DNA from: Globodera rostochiensis
Taxonomy: Eukaryota > Nematoda > Chromadorea > Rhabditida > Heteroderidae
Reading direction: 5' to 3'
DNA: 64,000 bases
Assembly (NCBI GenBank): GCA_018350325.1
Contig: JAEVLN010000017.1
Location: forward strand, 1,264,666 to 1,328,665
A program made the translations under genes and the position numbers. The notes beneath the pieces were generated by a model that was given only the letters and a program-made list of their open reading frames with translations, ran no database searches and was not told the DNA's origin. Below are positions 58,945 through 64,000 of the stretch, one piece after another; position 1 is the first letter of the stretch, and every line of letters begins with the position of its first letter.

Positions 58945-60763
58945 TCCATTGCGGATTACATGTCATCGTCAAAAACAAATCCGGTTTACCAAACCGTCTG
59001 ACTATAGCCATGGCATCTTGAAAATGCTTGTCAACGTATCTTGGGCTATTTGTCACCGATGGAGGAAGAATGATTTTTCTCCCAAGCGGCTGACCTCTTG
59101 CTTCTGCTCGTCTTTGTAACATATTGTCAATGTTCTTATATGCTTCTGCTAAAATCTTTTTCTGATTATTTCTAATCCAATTCATTCTATCTCCTTCAAT
59201 CTTTACATATTCATCAACACAATATTGTTGAAAAAGTTTGCCGCCGTATAAAATGGGGTTAAACTCTTTCTCTCTAATTGCTAAAGTATAACTCACATAC
59301 TGTAAGCGAGTCACTCTTCTATTACTATTTCTCTGCTTTATTTCAGGATGCCAACCGAACGTACCACACGGATAGAACAGCGGGTATGTCATTGGTGTTA
59401 CCATTTTATCTGTACTATTCATAATTTTCAACTCCTTTCCTCGTTCTCGAACCACAATCTTAGCATTTGGTACTTCACCATCTGCTCCAGGAACATACAC
59501 AGCAGCAACCTCATTTGCCCTTGGTACATTGTACCCTAAACGTCTATCCAATTGTCTTCCAGTTTCAAACAAAAGTTTGATCTCTGCAGGTTCTCTGCGT
59601 TCTCTCATTGCTCTGTCGAATTCATTATCTTCTTCATCTTTCATCATCATATATGCCTCGGCAAAAGGATTCACACTTTTTATCACTTCATACACAGTCC
59701 TAAGCAACTGAAAATCAACGCCAGCATTGGCTTGCCTCAGTGTGCTCATTGCTTGTTCGGTGTCAACGATGAATATCTGCCCGTAAGCAGGTTCATCGCC
59801 ATAATCTGGATTTAAAGCAAGATTCATTTTGTGATAAATCTGACCATAAATGCGAAAGCAATATGGCCCTCTGTTATTCGGGTATCTATATCTAAGCGGG
59901 TTCATTGAGGCAAATGAAACGCTACTATTCAAATGTCTAATATTCTCAAAAAAATTTACATGTCTTGCGTCAAATTTCAGGAACAGGTCTCGTAAAATTT
60001 CAGGAAAATCCTGCTCAGGTATCTGTGGCAAATCAATTTTGCCATGGTGACAACAATCCCTGAAGGAATTGCCTTTCCCACTTACTTTTTCTTCCACAAA
60101 ATGCAATGCCGAGCAATGCACACAGCAAATACTCATTGGGCTAAGTCTATGTTCTACTGCATTTACATGGTTCTCTGCCGCATAAATCTGAATCACTCCT
60201 TGTCTCACATTTCTCTTTCTAATTCTATCCAAATCCAAGCGCATTTGTCTCCCTTCCTCAGATTCATTTAGTTGCTTACTTCTTTTTCTATTTCGATTCG
60301 ACTCCAAACGCGTCTGCGTCTGTTCTTGTGACTCGCATTCTCTTCTCATCGCCATAATTTCCCTTTGCTTGTTAGCTCGAGTTGATTGATGGCTTTCAGC
60401 AGAAACAATATTCTCAAAAACAATGTCTTGTGTTGCATAATTATGCTCTTCAATCAAATTTCTTTTATCGAAAATTGTGTCAGTACGTCTTTGCTTTTTT
60501 CTATTGCTATTTGCACCAGATACATCAGTACCACAAGTCCTAATATCAGAGAGTAAGTTCGATGGACCAGGAACTTGGTCATCTTCTATCAAACATAGGT
60601 TTGATGAAAGAACAATATCTCTGTTATTTCTCTTTCTGGCGTAGGTATGATCGCCCAACACACTGTTCAAAATTCCAACTCTATTATCGTTATCAATACT
60701 ATTTCTTTGGTCTAAATCACATTCAGTTCTCTTTCTCATATCACAGTTCGAATTCGTAGCCAT
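58817..60763 (-). CDS. Helitron N-terminal part (zinc-binding, start of Rep)
   Basis: 648 codons from ATG at 60763. The charged N end is followed by ICCVHCSALHF and FRDCCHHGKIDLP, the Cys/His cluster usual near the Helitron N terminus, then the large conserved domain (FRIYGQIYH, YPLFYPCGTFGWH) and the first Rep motif FLTMTCNPQWNEI. It then leaves frame (last about 40 codons after 58944 are out of frame with the true continuation). A 1-base shift plus a short deletion is the simplest explanation. Confidence 0.88.
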   Translation of the reverse strand: MATNSNCDMRKRTECDLDQRNSIDNDNRVGILNSVLGDHTYARKRNNRDIVLSSNLCLIEDDQVPGPSNLLSDIRTCGTDVSGANSNRKKQRRTDTIFDKRNLIEEHNYATQDIVFENIVSAESHQSTRANKQREIMAMRRECESQEQTQTRLESNRNRKRSKQLNESEEGRQMRLDLDRIRKRNVRQGVIQIYAAENHVNAVEHRLSPMSICCVHCSALHFVEEKVSGKGNSFRDCCHHGKIDLPQIPEQDFPEILRDLFLKFDARHVNFFENIRHLNSSVSFASMNPLRYRYPNNRGPYCFRIYGQIYHKMNLALNPDYGDEPAYGQIFIVDTEQAMSTLRQANAGVDFQLLRTVYEVIKSVNPFAEAYMMMKDEEDNEFDRAMRERREPAEIKLLFETGRQLDRRLGYNVPRANEVAAVYVPGADGEVPNAKIVVRERGKELKIMNSTDKMVTPMTYPLFYPCGTFGWHPEIKQRNSNRRVTRLQYVSYTLAIREKEFNPILYGGKLFQQYCVDEYVKIEGDRMNWIRNNQKKILAEAYKNIDNMLQRRAEARGQPLGRKIILPPSVTNSPRYVDKHFQDAMAIVRRFGKPDLFLTMTCNPQWNEIKENFKDKDFWRCYSVDVSGGEPREGTAAHSFAFDFGRTR

Positions 60764-61170
60764 TTGATTACCAGATATTTATTGAACGAATAAGGCTAAA
60801 AGTTTGATTAAAAAGTTTAAGCCATGAAATGCCGTGTTTTCTTATTCCAAACAGAATTAACAGAAAGGTTTACGTGCACATGCTCCTTAAAATTTGAAGT
60901 GAAATTCCAGTTGCAAACCCCACACAAAAACAAACATTGTTTACGCTTAATTCAAACCTTGATTGATTTACATATATTATAGAGCATGTGCAAATATCCT
61001 TCGGAGAACATTTGTTATCATCGCTTATTTCATCACGACCAATGTTCATAATTTGGAGCAAGCTTAATGCGTATTTTCATCACTGGAGCATGCTCAAATC
61101 AAATAAGAAGGAAGAAGAAATGGAAGAAGAAATTTCTCCTGAAAAAACAAATTTCTAAATGCCGATAGTA

Positions 61171-61669
61171 GTTTCAGCTCTAACAGTACATATAACCTAA
61201 AATGACGAAATAACATTAGCAGACTGCAACATAACAACAAAAACATCACAAAAAAGCAATGATGAAAAAAAAATTTTGCAGAATAAAAAGTAAAGAATAC
61301 TATTCTCCACTTTTTTTGCAGTTGACTAACTAATTTTTTTTAATGAAACTTTTTCCGTTTTAGGCTTATTCATCCTATTCAGATGTAGAAATACATAAAC
61401 CCTTCAAACAATGAAATACATAAACAAAATACATATGGCAACACTTAACAGAAAAGATTTGTTTTACAAAGAACAACGTCAAATCATAAAAAACAGAAAA
61501 GGCATTTTGCAAGAAAAAAAAACATTTGCTTTTTGACTGGCAAAATCGTTTTTGTTGAACATTTTCGTTCTTTTTTAATTTCAAACGTACTTTTTTCCAC
61601 AACGATTTTCCTTATTCTCAAAATTCAAATCTCCTTTTCCCGCCAAATAACATCCGGACATTCAACTTT
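61171..61669. other. Spacer between Helitron and acid phosphatase gene
   Basis: A-rich sequence with no exon seen. It should hold the Helitron 5' boundary and the 3' region of the phosphatase gene. Confidence 0.5.
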
Positions 61670-64000
61670 TTATATAAGGATTGTACCTATTTTCTTAACG
61701 TCTCTGGCCACTATTTCAAATGTTTCCTCAAATTCATGCGGCTCCTCCAGCTTCGTGTATGTCTTATCGTCGTGATAAAGCCTTCCGGCCGCATAAAAGT
61801 TAAATTTGGCTATCCCATTTGTGGCATTCAACTCCAACAAATGCACCGGCGTCGAGAACGCCTCGAGCTTGGGTTTCTTCACCTTCGACCTTTGATATTT
61901 CGCCAAAAATCTTCGGATATCTGAAAAATTCAAAACAAATTTTATTTACACGCCCAAATAAAAGAGTTAAAAAATAATCGCATACGAGTTATTGCGCAAT
62001 ATCCTAAGAAAAAGTTAAAGTAAAATGATAAGTAAATGGCTACTATTTATTTGCCTAAACTCACCTAAATTTTATGAATTCTAGATCCTTGAGTCCTTTC
62101 CCACCAGAGGGGACTTCCATCCGAGAACCCGCGCCGGACGTAATGAATTTGACTCCGGTTTCCAAGTCCATATGCTTCAAGTTGTGCTGATGTCCCGCAA
62201 AATAGGCCTGCACTTTGAATTGCTTCATCAGTCTGTGCAGTTTCGGTGCGCAGGAAAACGAACGTGACGCGGGGGGGGGGGGGGGGGGAGAAAGTGCATT
62301 CCATGATGGCCAACCATAAACAAAAAGTGCACACGCCTTCAATTTATCGATATCACAAAATTTATGATTTTCTGTCATATTATAATGTTAATGAATTTAA
62401 AAACATCGCCACAACATGGCGCCTATTGTTTGGATAACTAAATCCAAACTAACGAAAAATCTGCCAATTTTTGTGAATTTCCCGGATTTTTTGCCCAAAG
62501 TCCGGGAAAAAACCTGAATTCCGGGTCTAAAAATATTAGGAATCCGGAATCCGGTTACATTCCCAGCACGTAGCCCCCCCCCCCGCCCCTAAACGACACG
62601 GTTTCAGGCGTTTTCATTTAATGCCAGGGAAAGTCGCTCATTGGACCATCCATTTAAATTGGGTTTTATATGATAAAACTTTTTTTTTATATTTAAAAAC
62701 CTTCGATTTGCCTCCCTCAGTTCTTTTTGCAACCAGGTGAACTGTTTTTTGGCTTCCTTTATTTTGTTTGCATATTTTTCGTGGTCCTCAGGCGTTGTTC
62801 TCGGGCGCCGGAAATCTCTAGTGCCATTCCCACAAAGTACCGTAGTATCGATCATAATAAAACGGACTTGAATTTGGGGTACTGTCTTTTCCAACGTTAT
62901 AATGCACCACATAATGTTGGGCGGGAAAGGTCCTAATTTTGAGAAACATTATGCATTTTTTTGAATTTTCAATTAGATTTTGATAAAAGATGGGCAAAAT
63001 CAAATGTTTTTAACGAAATTTTTTTTTAGTTTAATTTACGACATTTACAAAACGAGAATTTTGCCCATCTTTGATCAAAACCGGTAGCAGTGAAGTGATT
63101 TGCCATTGGTGAAATCTCTAACAATGCCGATGATCAACGCTCTAATTCACTTACCATTTGCCATCAAGCAGTTCAATTTGAGGTTGAATTCCATCTTTGC
63201 TTTCCCAGTCATTATTTCCAGCGATTGTATACCATGGAACATTAAGGCTGGGATAATGGTAGATTTTAACAAAATTCTACAAATATTTGAAAATTTTGAT
63301 TGTGGACAAAAAAAATTTTTGTATTTATTGAGAGAATGATTTGAATCAGTTGATAACCTCATTAAATCGTGTGATAGCATCGTCAAAAGTCACACCTTCC
63401 TCATAGAAATTGTCTCCTGTGTTCAGCAAAAACTTGGCTTTAATCCCCGTTTTGAAAGCAAATCCATCGCTTTTGCCACTTCTTCTTGTGCCTTTGTGGG
63501 CCGATGCTTCACTTCCTCTTCCGTACAGGAGTGGACAGCTACCGTACCTTCTGAAAGAAGCAGTAAGTGTCTTAGGGTTTGCCTTGAGGGGATCTAAAAA
63601 ATCAATTTTTAGGGAGTGATTTTTCCTTTTTTGTTGAGAGATTTGTAAGCATTTTAAAAATAGGTTATTTTTCCATGTTTTTAGGAATGGGAGGAGTCCC
63701 AGCCGGGGAAAAAATTTTAAGATTTTAACAATTTTGCTAAAAAATAGGTCCAAAAATTACGAATTTTTTTCCAAAAAAGAGGTTGAAAAATTACCCCCTG
63801 TTTAAAACCGCTTTTGCTCTACCCTACATTCACGTCCAGAGGCATGGCACGTTACCTCCACTATCCACCGTGCACTGTTGTTGTTGGTCAGCAACCGTAG
63901 TCGTTTTGCTTAGCGTGTACTCCTCGCCGCCGATGTCGCCGACAATGAAAAAGCGTAAAACGTTATCCTCCACCGGACAGCCGTAGTCCTTCACGTTAAG
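61670..64000 (-). CDS. Tartrate-resistant/purple acid phosphatase (ACP5-like), 5' end outside window
   Basis: Metal-dependent phosphatase, usually secreted or lysosomal. Exons: 64000-63856 (partial), 63550-63358, 63276-63155, 62932-62701, 62336-62065, 61920-61670. Motifs in family order: LRFFIVGDIGG (metal Asp), LLNTGDNFYEEGV (GDNFY), PWYTIAGNNDW (normally GNHD; His is Asn here), IMIDTTVLCGNG, FMVGHHGMH (VxGH) and YFAGHQHNLKH (GHxH), then SGAGS. The frame is broken by one missing T in the T-run near 63446, one extra base near 62897, an 18-C run in exon 5 (62271-62288) and one extra base near 61805. Either a recent pseudogene or a poorly assembled gene; the catalytic His change favours decay or altered function. 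Confidence 0.8.

Larger units (their letters stand above)
55768..61170 (-). mobile_element. Helitron (rolling-circle transposon), 5' end unresolved
   Basis: On the minus strand the 3' terminus is clear: an 8-bp GC stem (GGTGCGCC, loop GTTA, GGCGCACC; 55779-55798) followed by TAAACCG and terminal CTAG at 55768-55771, next to host T. Hairpin plus CTRR before T is the Helitron 3' signature. It carries Rep and helicase reading frames. The 5' TC end is not identified; a possible subterminal partner (GAAACTAC on the minus strand, about 61169-61176, inverted to GTAGTTTC near the 3' end) suggests a boundary around 61.2 kb. Confidence 0.88.

Overview
This window is eukaryotic and almost certainly from a nematode. 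Genes are split into many small exons by short AT-rich introns ending mostly in TTTCAG or TTTAAG. Some introns use GC donors. A short run of the nematode telomere unit TTAGGC occurs at 1953-1971. The gene content (LIN-12/GLP-1-type Notch, CK1/TTBK-like kinases, a ZP-domain protein, a small secreted Cys-rich protein) fits a nematode. GC-AG introns and effector-like secreted genes hint at a tylenchid plant parasite, but that is inference. I saw no bacterial-style operons, rRNA or CRISPR.

Layout. 1-2481 is noncoding upstream DNA. 2482-19608 (+) is a complete 45-exon Notch receptor gene: signal peptide, 19 EGF repeats, 3 LNRs, NOD region with a furin-type site, transmembrane helix, WKP RAM-like motif, ankyrin repeats, and a Q/H/P/S-rich tail. 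Exon phases agree throughout except for three single-base insertions. 19218-26580 holds a duplicated convergent gene junction (3' end of Notch plus 3' end of the next minus-strand gene). One copy is split by a nested pair of hAT-like elements, and a broken CK1/TTBK-like kinase lies between the copies. 26431-36466 (-) is a 21-exon gene for a secreted protein of about 1,900 aa that I do not recognise. 38037-39526 (-) is a ZP-domain membrane protein. 39.5-45.4 kb is repeat-rich and contains the 3' part of another kinase. 45459-47432 (+) is a secreted protein ending in three Cys-rich repeats. 48569-49798 (+) is a degenerate kinase. 50385-54809 is a near-identical 2.2-kb tandem duplication. 55100-55613 (-) is a fragment resembling a phosphatidylinositol-phosphate kinase. 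55768 to about 61.2 kb is a Helitron on the minus strand with a recognisable 3' terminus. 61670-64000 (-) is a purple/tartrate-resistant acid phosphatase gene that runs off the right edge.

The window is rich in small hAT-type elements with TAGAG or TAGGG ends and 8-bp target duplications, and in a recurrent GC-hairpin repeat. Single-base indels interrupt several otherwise convincing reading frames. In Notch they look like assembly errors. In the kinases they accompany stop codons and missing motifs, so those loci are probably pseudogenes. All gene models here are hand-built from splice sites and phase continuity, with no expression evidence.
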